Positions 54,981 to 64,000 of a stretch of 64,000 nt of DNA are shown here, in pieces. Position 1 is the first letter of the stretch, and each line of letters opens with the position of its first letter. Under the pieces are notes generated by a model. That model ran no database searches. It saw nothing but the letters and a program-made list of their open reading frames with translations, and had not been told where the DNA came from. The position numbers and the translations under genes were made by a program. The DNA is from Buddleja alternifolia. Lineage: Eukaryota > Streptophyta > Magnoliopsida > Lamiales > Scrophulariaceae. The stretch covers positions 11,582,708 to 11,646,707 of the forward strand of contig CM033391.1 in NCBI GenBank assembly GCA_019426215.1. The letters are read 5' to 3'.

Positions 54981-57900
54981 GTACCTAGAGCTAAAGTCAA
55001 TACATCTGTTTGGTATTTTGATAGTGGATCGTCAAGGCACATGACAGGTTCCAAAGATCTTTTGATCAACTATCAAGCTGCCAATGGTCCTCAGGTTGTA
55101 TTTGGTGATAACTCCAAAGGTAAAACCAAAGGTATAGGTACTGTGCATAGGGGGAACATCATGATAAGTGATGTTTATTTTGTTGAGGGTCTAAAGCACA
55201 ATTTATTAAGCATAAGTCAATTCTGCGATAAAGGCTTTGAAGTCATATTCTCAAGTGACTATTGCTATATAAACGACGCTAAGACTAAATCTACTAAACT
55301 AAAAGGAAAAAGGAATAACAATGTATATTTGGTAGATTGGGGTTCAACACTTGATAACAACCCAACATGCTTTGTTGCTAAAAATGAATCTAAAATGGGT
55401 TGGTTATGGCATAGAAAAATGAATCACCTCAACTTTAAGACAATCTCTCAGCTTATAAGTCAAAATCTTGTAGAGGGATTGCCAAATGGACCATTTCATA
55501 AGGATCGCCTCTGTGACGCTTGTCAAATGGGTAAACAAGTTAAATCATCTTTCAAGAGAAAACCTCATCTATCTACTTCTAGAATACTTGAACTACTTCA
55601 CATGGATTTGTTTGGACCTGTTCAAACAATCAGTGTAAGCGGTAAAAAGTATACTTTAGTGGTAGTAGACGATTTCTCTAGATTTACTTGGGTGGAATTT
55701 CTTTCATCCAAAGATGAAACATGTGACAAGTTAACAGCGCTTATTCGGCAACTTCAAACATTGAAAAATCTTAAGGTTGCAAGAATAAGAAGCGATCACG
55801 GTACTGAGTTTACTAACAAGGTTGTTGAGAAGTTTTGTGCAGAAAATGGAATACATCATGAGTATTCAGCTCCCAGAACTCCCCAACAAAATGGTGTTGC
55901 TGAGCGCCGGAACCGAACGCTTAAGGAAGCCGCTAGGACTATGTTAGCTGAATCTAAGCTTGCTCCTAGATTTTGGGCCGAAGCGATCAACACTGCTTGT
56001 TACACTCAAAATCGATGCATGATCAACAAACAGCATGGAAAAACTCCATATGAACTGTGGAAGGGACGTAAGCCAAATATTTCATACTTTCACGTCTTTG
56101 GTTCTAAATGTTTTATTCATAATAATGGATCCCAAAGCCTAAAGACTTTTGATCCTAAAGCGGATGAAGGAATCTTTCTAGGCTACGCCAAAAATGGAAA
56201 GAATTTTCGCATTCTCAATAAGATCAAATCGAAGGTTGAGGAATCTATTCATGTTGTGTTTGATGATGCTAACCAAGAGCCGAGTAAGGTAAGTATAAAT
56301 GATGTAGGAGTTGAAGATCTATGTCATCAAGCGTCCAAAATTACTATTGATGAAGATACTGACGATGATGATGAGATCTCAGTGCCTCCTCCTAAGAATA
56401 CTCGTGAAATCAATCTAAATTATCATGTAAGAAACACGGATGATCATGAAAAGAATGATCATCAAGTGCAAAGAAGGAATCATGAACTTGAAGCGCCAAC
56501 GCAGGAGAATGGTCAAGCGAATGATTCTCAAGCGCCTGTTCATTCTCAAAACCCCTTCCAAACAGATAGACTATGGTTACGTGACCATCCACCTGAGCAA
56601 ATCATTGGAGATATTGAAGCACCAGTTAGAACTAGAGCCGCTACATTTAATGAGGCTATGTTCGCAAGCTTTCTATCTCAAATGGAACCTAAGAAAGTGG
56701 ATGAAGCGTTAAGTGATCCAAGTTGGATTGAAGCTATGCAAGAAGAGCTCAATCAGTTTGAGCGAAATAAAGTTTGGATGCTAGTACCAAGACCAACTCA
56801 TCAAGGAGTTATTGGAACTAGATGGGTATATAGAAACAAGATGGATGAGGACGGCATTGTTGTAAGAAACAAGGCCAGACTCGTAGCTCAAGGATACTGC
56901 CAAGAGGAGGGCATTGACTTTGATGAGACTTACGCTCCTGTTGCTCGTCTTGAAGCAATCCGCATGTTTCTAGCGTACGCAGCGTTTAACAAGTTTACAG
57001 TATTTCAAATGGACGTAAAGAGTGCCTTCCTGAATGGTAAACTCCAAGAAGAAGTGTATGTGGAGCAACCTCCAGGATTCATCAACAATCATGGTAAGGG
57101 TATGGTTTACAAGCTCGAAAAAGCACTTTATGGGCTTAAGCAAGCACCTCGAGCATGGTATGACACTCTCTCTATCTTTCTTATTGGTAAAGGTTTTTCA
57201 AAAGGCAGCGTTGACACAACGTTATTTAAAATTACCAATGATGAAGATATTCTCTTAGTTCAAATTTACGTTGATGACATTATATTTGGTTCTACTAATA
57301 AGCGTCTGTGTGAGAAATTTTCGAAAATGATGCAAGAACAATTTGAAATGAGCATGATGGGTGAATTAACCTTCTTCTTAGGACTACAAGTTAAACAACT
57401 CCCTAATGGCATATTTATCAACCAAGCTAAATATACACGAGATATGATTAAGAAATTTGGTATGGAAAATGCATCATATTCAAAAATTCCAATGAGCCAA
57501 ACGCTTAAGTTAGATAAAGATGAAAGTGGAAAGAAAGTTGATATCACTAATTATAGAGGTATCATAGGATCACTTCTTTATCTCACTGCCAGTAGACCTG
57601 ATATTATGTTTTCGGTATGTATGTGTGCACGATTCCAAGCTGATCCTAAAGAGTCACACTTGACTGCTGCCAAGAAAATCCTTAAATACCTAAAAGGCAC
57701 ACAACATGTGGGCTTATGGTATCCCAGGGATTCTCCTTTTGAACTAATCGGTTACTCAGATGCAGATTTTGCAGGTTGCAAAATAGATCGTAAAAGCACT
57801 AGTGGTACTTGTCAATTCTTAGGTGATAGGTTAGTTTCATGGCATAGCAAGAAACAACAATCCATAGCTACCTCCACAGCCGAAGCTGAGTATGTAGCTG

Positions 57901-58214
57901 CAGGAAGTTGTTGTGCACAAGTTCTATGGATGAGGCAACAACTTAGAGATTACGGAACAATCTTAGGACCAACTCCCATTCATTGTGATAACCAAAGCGC
58001 TTTAGCCATGACTCAAAACCCTGTTCTTCATTCAAGAACCAAACACATTGACATTAGATACCATTTCCTTCGTGACCACGTTCAAAAGAAAGATATCTCC
58101 ATGCACTTCATTGGAACTGACAAACAACTGGCAGATATTTTCACCAAAGCACTCAATGAACAACGTTTTCTCACTTTAAGAAGTGAACTAGGTATGATTG
58201 ATTTAAACGCTTGA
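54975..58214 (+). CDS. Sirevirus element 2 pol polyprotein (PR-IN-RT-RH)
   Basis: An uninterrupted frame of 1079 codons. It is opened here from a TTG codon, because it is expected to be made as part of gag-pol. The aspartic protease motif is [13 protein letters not shown], with D16. GAG-pre-integrase is [17 protein letters not shown] with zinc-binding His and Cys residues downstream ([10 protein letters not shown]). The integrase triad is D211 (HMDLFGP), D274 (RSDHGTEF) and E310 ([12 protein letters not shown]), with 35 residues between the last two. A linker with acidic segments follows. Reverse transcriptase has [51 protein letters not shown] and the catalytic YVDD at residues 765-768. RNase H has [42 protein letters not shown] and ends [15 protein letters not shown]. 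All catalytic motifs are intact, so this copy may still encode active enzymes. Confidence 0.93.
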   Translation: MQVPRAKVNTSVWYFDSGSSRHMTGSKDLLINYQAANGPQVVFGDNSKGKTKGIGTVHRGNIMISDVYFVEGLKHNLLSISQFCDKGFEVIFSSDYCYINDAKTKSTKLKGKRNNNVYLVDWGSTLDNNPTCFVAKNESKMGWLWHRKMNHLNFKTISQLISQNLVEGLPNGPFHKDRLCDACQMGKQVKSSFKRKPHLSTSRILELLHMDLFGPVQTISVSGKKYTLVVVDDFSRFTWVEFLSSKDETCDKLTALIRQLQTLKNLKVARIRSDHGTEFTNKVVEKFCAENGIHHEYSAPRTPQQNGVAERRNRTLKEAARTMLAESKLAPRFWAEAINTACYTQNRCMINKQHGKTPYELWKGRKPNISYFHVFGSKCFIHNNGSQSLKTFDPKADEGIFLGYAKNGKNFRILNKIKSKVEESIHVVFDDANQEPSKVSINDVGVEDLCHQASKITIDEDTDDDDEISVPPPKNTREINLNYHVRNTDDHEKNDHQVQRRNHELEAPTQENGQANDSQAPVHSQNPFQTDRLWLRDHPPEQIIGDIEAPVRTRAATFNEAMFASFLSQMEPKKVDEALSDPSWIEAMQEELNQFERNKVWMLVPRPTHQGVIGTRWVYRNKMDEDGIVVRNKARLVAQGYCQEEGIDFDETYAPVARLEAIRMFLAYAAFNKFTVFQMDVKSAFLNGKLQEEVYVEQPPGFINNHGKGMVYKLEKALYGLKQAPRAWYDTLSIFLIGKGFSKGSVDTTLFKITNDEDILLVQIYVDDIIFGSTNKRLCEKFSKMMQEQFEMSMMGELTFFLGLQVKQLPNGIFINQAKYTRDMIKKFGMENASYSKIPMSQTLKLDKDESGKKVDITNYRGIIGSLLYLTASRPDIMFSVCMCARFQADPKESHLTAAKKILKYLKGTQHVGLWYPRDSPFELIGYSDADFAGCKIDRKSTSGTCQFLGDRLVSWHSKKQQSIATSTAEAEYVAAGSCCAQVLWMRQQLRDYGTILGPTPIHCDNQSALAMTQNPVLHSRTKHIDIRYHFLRDHVQKKDISMHFIGTDKQLADIFTKALNEQRFLTLRSELGMIDLNA

Positions 58215-59010
58215 TCATGAAGCATCATATTTTATTAGGCATATAATTTAGGGGGAATCCACTTAAGTTATATCTCACAATATTCTTAAACAAATTTTTT
58301 ACTTGATCATAACTGTAAGCGTCAATGATAAAAAAAAAAAATTTCAGATGCATAATCATCAACGCTCAGCTCTATGTTTGCATAAAATATTGAATGCTCA
58401 AAATATTGAAAAGTCTTTTGACTTCAAGCGTCCATCTTATCAGCTAAGCGCTGAATAGTCTATCAAAAATTTATAAAATATTTTCGTTACAAGCCATGCA
58501 TAAAATTTTTCAAACTTCTTTCAAGGTCGTGGGTAGACTCAAAGGTCTATTTTGTAATCTACTCACACGCCTCTATCACATCAAACTGGCGGGTACTCAA
58601 ATTTTTTTAAAAAATGACGGTTCAGAGATAGCACGTGTTTGTGTACGTGTCAGTGTACAAACATGCGCGTGTGTTACACTCTGAAAATACCAAACGTTAA
58701 TTTTTCTTTAACTCGGATGTCAAATCTTTATATATGAGAATTACCAAATGTAACTTCTCTCTTTTACACAAAACTCGCGTCCGCAGTTAATAAATTTATG
58801 GCTAAGATTCAACAGTTATTACACGTGTTTAAATCCTACTAAGACTACATAACACAAGTTTCAAAAACTCTTTACTGTGTCATTTAAAACACAAACTCTG
58901 CAGAAAAAGTAACTTACTTTCTATTCACGCATATCTGCAAATCTCTCTTTATCTCTCTCAATACAACAGAAAATCTCAGTTCATCTTCTTCGTTTTAAAC
59001 AAAAAAAAAA
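58215..59010 (+). other. Spacer between pol and the additional gene
   Basis: A purine tract, TTTAGGGGGAATCC, at 58,247-58,260 looks like a former or internal polypurine tract. A TATA-like TTTATATATGAG lies at about 58,727-58,738. Pyrimidine-rich leader-like sequence, including CTCTCTTTATCTCTCTC, runs from 58,930 to the ATG at 59,011. The open frame at 58,496-58,684 has no motif. The arrangement could provide a separate transcript for the downstream gene; this is inference. Confidence 0.5.
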
Positions 59011-61470
59011 ATGGCACCAAAGAAATCATCATCTACTTCTGCTGAAATTACCATCAAGGTAACTGAAGGTCTTGTTGTCGACTGGAAATTCCTATATGAA
59101 CAAACTCAGATCAACCTGACGGACGTAATGGACATGGTCGTCCAAGCTGGGCTCAAACCCTTCTTAACCCAATACTCTTATATGTTTCCTACTGAAGTTG
59201 AAACTTTCTGGAAGACTGCTACCCTTTCAGAGGACAAGAAGTCCATCTCTTGTAAAATTCCCTTCTCCAAGAAGGAGTCTCCAAAGGAATTCATCCTATC
59301 TGCTTCCACCATTGCCAAGAACTTCAATTTGCCTAATGAGGGTGAGGCACTGGATTCTGTTACGTTAAAACAAATTAAGGAAGCATGGGCAATCATGAGT
59401 GCGTACGACGACGTTCCTTACACTCAATACTTCGAGAAGAAAGATCTGGTGTCCAAATACCGGTTATTGGCTGATTTCTGCAGCAAGATCATAGAATGCC
59501 GCGTGGGAACCTTTGATAAGGTAAATCCTGTCCAATTTCAGATGATGGTTGCTATACTCTTCAACATCAAAATCAACTGGAGTGAGTACATCTTCGGACG
59601 GTTTCGGGACAGTCTAAGCGCTTCAAATAAGCCTTATGGACTCATCCTGAGTGACATCTTGTTTAAATCAAATTGTGTGTACTCGTCTGGACTTCCGTTG
59701 AATAAGTCCAAGTTGTTGGGAAAAAGGATTCTGACCAATATGTTCAATCCTCCAAAAGTTAGTGGTGCGGCTAGACCCCTATCTGAGCGACTGGAAGAAC
59801 GCCAACTGCTTGCTCAAAAGGCTGAGAGACCAGTGCCAGAGGAAGCTGTGAAGCGTCCAGCAGCAACGAAGAAGAGAGCCCCCAGAAAACCCAAAGTTAA
59901 AATTGCCGTCCCCTCTCAAAAGATTGATGAGGAAACTGATGAAGATGCCGAGGACAAGTTGCCTCTCAAAAGACGAAAGCTTGAAGGGATCATTAAGCAA
60001 ATAGACTTTGAAGAACCAGCTGTTGATCCTCCCGCTCCTCCGGCTAAACTAGTTGAAGGAGTCAACATTAAGAAAATCTTTAAGCGTTCCAGGACTAGCA
60101 AGCGTCAAGCTACTCCTGAAGAGCCTGAGACAGTTGAGCCAAGCGCTCAAGTTGCTGTTGAGCCAAGCGCTCAAGTTGCTGTTGAGCCAAGCGCTCAAGT
60201 TGCCGTTGAGCCAAGCGCTCAAGTTGTAGTTGAGCCAAGCGCTCAAGATGCTGCTGTTGAGCCAAGCGCTCCAGAAACTACTGTTGAGCTTAGTTCTCAG
60301 GCTATAGTTCCAGCTGCTGCTGAAGTGTCCACAGATGTTCTGTTGGATGTGGACCTGACTGGAGTTGTAGCTATCGCTCAAGATGTTGCCGCTCAAGTAG
60401 CTGCAATTGAACCTGAGGAACCTGCTACTTTAACAGAGGCACGTTCAGCAGATCAGAACGCTGCTGAAGACGTTAGAGCTCCTCGTCACTTCTTTCAACT
60501 CGATCCGCTGAAGACAATTGATCATTCAATTAACTATATGCCCCCAGCGCTCGACGAAGATTTCATTCCTGCAGGATATAATATAGAAAGATATATTGCT
60601 GCAGAAGCTGACGCTGCAAGACTGATTGACTTTGACAGCGCAATCAAAGCAACCGTTCTAGACAGACCAGGAGACAGACCTCCTAGATGTGCCGTGGATG
60701 TGGCTTACTATCTTGACAATGGCCACAGCAGACCAACTGGGTTCGCGCTAAGGGATTACACTGTTCGTGTGTATGATCCTCTCCGTCCTAGCTTTCTCAA
60801 TCCCTCAGAGTCAGTCTTGAACAGAGAAGGTTACACACATTTCCCACAGACGGCTCACAGCCCTGAAAATCTTGCATCGGTCCGTCCTCTCTGTCTATGG
60901 AAAAATAAAGGGATTCATGCTGGTGAGCGCCTTGAATCGTTGACCGATCTGCTCCAGACTGAAGCTGATGCTTACTTTGACAGCGTCTGGAATGCCAACT
61001 ATCAGCCTGATAAGCACCGCTTTGAAGCCATAAGAGATATTCATCTTGAAGGTATTCGTGCTATGGTGAATGCTGGCACAGACTTCTGTATAAATGAAGT
61101 AAATTGGGTTGAAGCGTACATGGGACATAAATACACCTTCCCAGAGTTAGTCCAAGCTCCCCATCTTTTCGGCATAGGCATGCATGACAAGAAGCGTCAA
61201 TTCGCCAAGTATTGCCTCCTGAAGCGTCAACAAAGACTCGGACCTGTTCTCAAGCTCCCAATTATTAGACATCAAATAGAACAATGTCTACGTCAAGAAC
61301 TTCAGAGATTATCCATCACCCCTCTTCGGTTTAATGCTCAAGCGTCTTCCAGTGGTACAGTTGGTGAACGGTGCTTAAATCTTGCTCCAAGCCACTGTGA
61401 AGAAAACTTCAATCTGATGGTAAAGATTCTATCTCCCGTATCTCTCTTTGATAAAATCTTCACTGCCAAT
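59011..61470 (+). CDS. Additional (env-position) protein of Sirevirus element 2, first part
   Basis: The frame starts MAPKKSSSTSAEITIKVTEG and is open to 61,686, but the native sequence probably leaves this frame near 61,455-61,500. The ATG context is strong (A-rich, A at -3, G at +4). Residues about 50-235 resemble the domain found in many plant retroelement-associated proteins annotated as 'putative plant transposon protein' (YRLLADFCSKIIECRVGTFD, then KVNPVQFQMMVAILFNIKIN and KPYGLILSDILF); this is my recognition, not a search result. A nucleoplasmin-like nuclear localisation signal, KRPAATKKRAPRKPK, occupies residues 281-295, with further basic clusters PLKRRKLE and KRSRTSKRQ. Six or seven VEPSAQ repeats start at residue 375. 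A conserved-looking region (60,480-61,350) without known motifs follows. No signal peptide or credible transmembrane segment is seen. Sirevirus genes in this position are often called envelope-like. Confidence 0.75.
60133..60297 (+). repeat. VEPSAQ-coding tandem repeat
   Basis: A 24-bp unit, GTTGAGCCAAGCGCTCAAGT plus TGCT, is repeated. The translation gives VEPSAQVA three times, VEPSAQVV, then the 9-residue variants VEPSAQDAA and VEPSAPETT and a diverged VELSSQ. The first four units are nearly identical, which indicates recent expansion. Confidence 0.92.
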
Positions 61471-63104
61471 CTCAGATCTTGGAATGGCTCAGTGATCAAT
61501 TCATTCAAAGGATATCGCTGCTCCCCTCCATTCGCAGTGAGGTACTCAATCACTATGAGTATGTTCTTTCTCTGCTTGAAAGGAATCAAGAGCTCGCTCA
61601 AGCCATTTATCCGTATCTTGAAGAGTACTATGCGGACTGTGTGCCTACACATCGACGTCCTGCATCTCTTCCCTCAGATTGCTTGATTGGATTTTCCAGA
61701 ACTCACTGCACAGATTCACTATTCTCCATCGCTCAAGCGCCGTCCAAAGTTTTCCCAGATCATGTGCTGGATATCATTGGTCCAATGTACATCAGGGCCA
61801 TTGATAGTCCTCTTCGCACATTTATCTCCGGTACTTGTATGTCCAGGACCAGACTCATTGAACTCTTGGATTCTACATCCACCTCTTATGCCGACTCAGC
61901 AAGCTGGAACTTTCAATTCACTGACTTTCGCCAGCCTGAGTCAACGCTTGAGGAAGCGCCTGCTGAGACATCTGAAGCGTCCAAATCTGCAGATACCAGT
62001 ATTCCTGACGCTCCTGAACATGCTACCATTGATAGTGCTGAAGATACTTCCCTGGATATTCGAGGTACTGTTTTTGATCCAGCCTATCAAGTTCCTTTTG
62101 ACTCTCTCAAACACTCATCACGGTTCAAGCGACCAGCTCCTCAAGTGGTTCAATCAGATGAGAGTCAAGCCTTCGGTCCCCTGCTTAAATCTGTTTTGGA
62201 GACAATTAGCGCTCAAGCTACTCAGAGTGAAGAATCTCTCCATTGGATTAAGGAAGACCTGGCAAAGATTGAAACTCACGTAATGAGCGCTCAGATTGCT
62301 CATATGCGTAGTTCAGCTCAAGCGGCAGTTGGTGAGTGCAAACAAGACTTTCAAGAAATGCAGGATGCTGCCCACGCCACCCAACTTGCCATGAAAGAAG
62401 AACTTGAAAAGCGCCTTGCAACCCTTGAGATATCTGTGAATGACGCCACCAGCGCTAAGCTTCTTGTTATGCAGGAACGCTTCGACAAGCGTCTGGATGA
62501 CATCACAGATTCCTTATCTCAGATTGCTCATCAGGTAAGTGTACTCACAAACCACTTCTTAAAATCTGATGATGGCAATAAGGGGGAAGAGAAGAAGAAA
62601 GGAGAAAAGCGGAAAGCGTCCAGTTCAAAAGTTGAAGATCCTCCGTCTGCTAAGCGTCAAATGCCTCCTTCTCAGTCTGCGCTTAATCTCCCGTCTTGGA
62701 TAACTGCTCTGAAACAAAGTTCATCTGGAGCGCCCAGTAGTACACTAAGGGAACCTCCTAGAGCGTTATATCCAAACCTACCAATTCCTACAAGAGCACT
62801 GCTTGAACAGTTTGACATTCCTCTTCAGAGAACATCCATTTCAGAACCTACAGATCCACAGATCTTAGCTGAAGAAAGGAAGATGACTGATTTTAGCCAA
62901 GCTTTTCGAATCTGCCTAAGGTACATTGGTATCGACCCAACTGACTGGGATAATCACTTTAAAGTATTCAAAAAGAGACAACAAGAAGAAAACAAGCTTA
63001 TCATCAACAAAGATCATGAAGCAATGATGATCTTGGAAGACAATCTGACTGAAGCTATCCGAGCTGAAATGTCCAAGCGATACAGAGTTAGACCAAGTCA
63101 TTAA
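61455..63104 (+). CDS. Additional protein of Sirevirus element 2, second part (other frame)
   Basis: This frame is open from the TAA at 61,452-61,454 to a stop at 63,102-63,104 and has no convincing start of its own near its beginning. It is best read as the continuation of the gene starting at 59,011 after a one-base shift. It carries LEWLSDQFIQRISLLPSIRS, HYEYVLSLLERNQELAQAIY, then acidic Ala/Pro/Ser-rich sequence. At about 62,160-62,560 comes a heptad-rich region (AMKEELEKRLATLEISVNDA, LDDITDSLSQIAHQVSVLTN) likely to form a coiled coil. A Lys/Arg-rich segment, KKKGEKRKASSSK, with PSAKRQMPP follows. The C-terminal part (FRICLRYIGIDPTDWDNHFK, MMILEDNLTEAIRAEMSKRY) is not recognised. No transmembrane segment is seen. 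Confidence 0.72.
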   Translation, partial: NLHCQSQILEWLSDQFIQRISLLPSIRSEVLNHYEYVLSLLERNQELAQAIYPYLEEYYADCVPTHRRPASLPSDCLIGFSRTHCTDSLFSIAQAPSKVFPDHVLDIIGPMYIRAIDSPLRTFISGTCMSRTRLIELLDSTSTSYADSASWNFQFTDFRQPESTLEEAPAETSEASKSADTSIPDAPEHATIDSAEDTSLDIRGTVFDPAYQVPFDSLKHSSRFKRPAPQVVQSDESQAFGPLLKSVLETISAQATQSEESLHWIKEDLAKIETHVMSAQIAHMRSSAQAAVGECKQDFQEMQDAAHATQLAMKEELEKRLATLEISVNDATSAKLLVMQERFDKRLDDITDSLSQIAHQVSVLTNHFLKSDDGNKGEEKKKGEKRKASSSKVEDPPSAKRQMPPSQSALNLPSWITALKQSSSGAPSSTLREPPRALYPNLPIPTRALLEQFDIPLQRTSISEPTDPQILAEERKMTDFSQAFRICLRYIGIDPTDWDNHFKVFKKRQQEENKLIINKDHEAMMILEDNLTEAIRAEMSKRYRVRPSH

Positions 63105-63337
63105 AGCTTTCTGATTTTACATTATCTATATTCTTGTCTCTTATATCTTTAAATATTCAGCTGTAAAAATGCTTGTAATTCTCGATAAATATGAAATGCA
63201 TTTTTTTGCTGAAACATCTCGTTGAAGCGTAACTAACTTTAACTAACGTCTACTGATCAAAGCTAACTTTTACGTTTGGCTATCTAACTCTTGAACTATA
63301 AAAGAGTAAGTATTGCCATCATCAAAAAGGGGGAAAT
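63105..63337 (+). other. 3' non-coding region and polypurine tract of Sirevirus element 2
   Basis: Non-coding sequence ending in the purine tract AAAAAGGGGGAAA (about 63,324-63,336), one base before the 3' LTR. Plus-strand synthesis would be primed here. Confidence 0.82.
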
Positions 63338-64000
63338 TGTTAGGAATTTCATGTTAGAAGTTTTGATGATGACAATTAAGTTTTTGTTAGACCCCAAAAA
63401 AGTTGTAAGTTTATTTTTTTGTAGAAAACTTGTATAGGCTTTGAAGCGTTAGACTTGTAATAGATTTATTAGGCCTTTGTTATCTTACTTTAGAGTGTTA
63501 GGCAAAATAGTCTTAGGCTGAGCGTCTGATGATTTCTGAGTGAGTTTATCAGTGGTAAAGTTCGAAGACTCAAGCGCCTGATCTCAGAAGATAGATACAG
63601 TCTCCAAGCGTCCACTTTGGCCAGCTATATCAAGCGTTACCTTATGGGACAGAAGTGATTTCACCGGAATTTACTTCTAAGTCCAGAAGGAGTTTAATGC
63701 AAATATTCTCAAAGCATTAAATACCAACGGGTATTAATTTCAAATGCATTAAATGTTGATAAGAGCATTTAATATGATAAGCAATGTCAGACGTACGGAG
63801 AAGCCACCCTATTTGACTGTCAACTATCTCAGACTGCAGCACCAACTTTCGTGCAGCAGATTTTCAGGAAAAAGGACAAAAGCTGTTCACTCGCGAAAGT
63901 GAGAGACACGCGCCAGTGCATGTGTCAAACGGACACTTTCTCCAAGAATACCTATAAATAGGACTTCAACAACAAACAAAAAGATAAGCAACAATTTTAT
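63338..64000 (+). repeat. 3' LTR of Sirevirus element 2 (cut by the window end)
   Basis: The first 663 bp are visible and match 51,103 onward. Differences: one extra T near 63,473, A to C near 63,622, and one A fewer near 63,898. Confidence 0.93.

Larger units (their letters stand above)
51103..64000 (+). mobile_element. Sirevirus-like Ty1/copia element 2 with additional 3' gene (right end outside window)
   Basis: The order is 5' LTR, primer-binding site, gag, pol, a long additional gene, polypurine tract and 3' LTR, which starts at 63,338 and runs past the window end. Initiator-Met primer site, long LTRs, a gag with a coiled-coil tail and a large gene after pol are Sirevirus features. The two LTRs show 3 differences in 663 bp. 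Pol is open throughout. Gag has one frameshift and the additional gene has one. The 5-bp sequence to the left of the LTR is ATGTC; its partner is outside the window. Confidence 0.9.

Noticed and set aside
60049..60396. Minus-strand frame with repeated SAWLN
   Set aside because: Antisense of the VEPSAQ repeat.
61500..61686. Hydrophobic tail of the first additional frame as a membrane anchor
   Set aside because: It lies after the point where the native reading moves to the other frame, so it is an artefact of the frame change.
61687..62283. 198-codon frame overlapping the second part of the additional gene
   Set aside because: Low-complexity shadow of the other frame, which has the coiled-coil and basic segments.

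Overview
The window looks like nuclear DNA of a dicotyledonous flowering plant. It is AT-rich with long non-coding stretches, it carries two plant-type genes at the left end, and it is otherwise built of nested plant transposable elements. I cannot name the species. All calls rest on reading motifs, repeats and target-site duplications (TSDs) by eye; no database search was run.

Layout. 0.75-3.7 kb holds the only two convincing host genes, both on the minus strand: a membrane-anchored RING-H2 (ATL-type) ubiquitin ligase and a two-exon DUF1635-family gene. 4.7-18.4 kb is gene-free and littered with small inverted-repeat elements: two related hairpins, a Tourist-like element, a palindromic repeat cluster, a hAT-type element with an 8-bp TSD, a Mutator-type element with a 9-bp TSD, and a probable SINE. 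18.6-26.4 kb is a complete but dead minus-strand Ty1/copia element (TSD GAAAC) that lacks a primer-binding site and contains a second Mutator-type insertion. 27.0-34.4 kb is a decayed hAT/DUF659 transposase gene (minus) split by a plus-strand Ty1/copia element (TSD CTAGC). A third long-TIR element with a 9-bp TSD follows at 34.6-35.3 kb. 36.2-41.8 kb is a minus-strand copia remnant with a very long LTR, itself interrupted by a 1.56-kb inverted-repeat element.

The right third is dominated by Sirevirus-like Ty1/copia elements. Element 1 (41.8-48.45 kb, plus) is 5'-truncated, full of stops, and fused to an inverted partial LTR of a relative (48.45-49.26 kb). Element 2 (51.1 kb to beyond the window end, plus) is young: its two LTRs show 3 differences over the 663 bp that can be compared. 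It interrupts a fragment of a CACTA TNP2 transposase. Element 2 keeps an intact 1079-codon pol frame and carries about 4.1 kb of additional coding sequence downstream of pol, in the position of the Sirevirus 'envelope-like' gene. That additional gene shows no credible membrane segment. It has a nucleoplasmin-like bipartite nuclear localisation signal, six or seven VEPSAQ repeats and a coiled-coil-like second half, so a nuclear or capsid-associated role seems more likely than an envelope. This is the most interesting system in the window.

How the parts relate. The order of insertion can be read from nesting: hAT gene, then copia B; copia A, then the Mutator-type element; CACTA gene, then Sirevirus element 2. 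Apart from the two genes at the left end and possibly Sirevirus element 2, nothing here looks functional.
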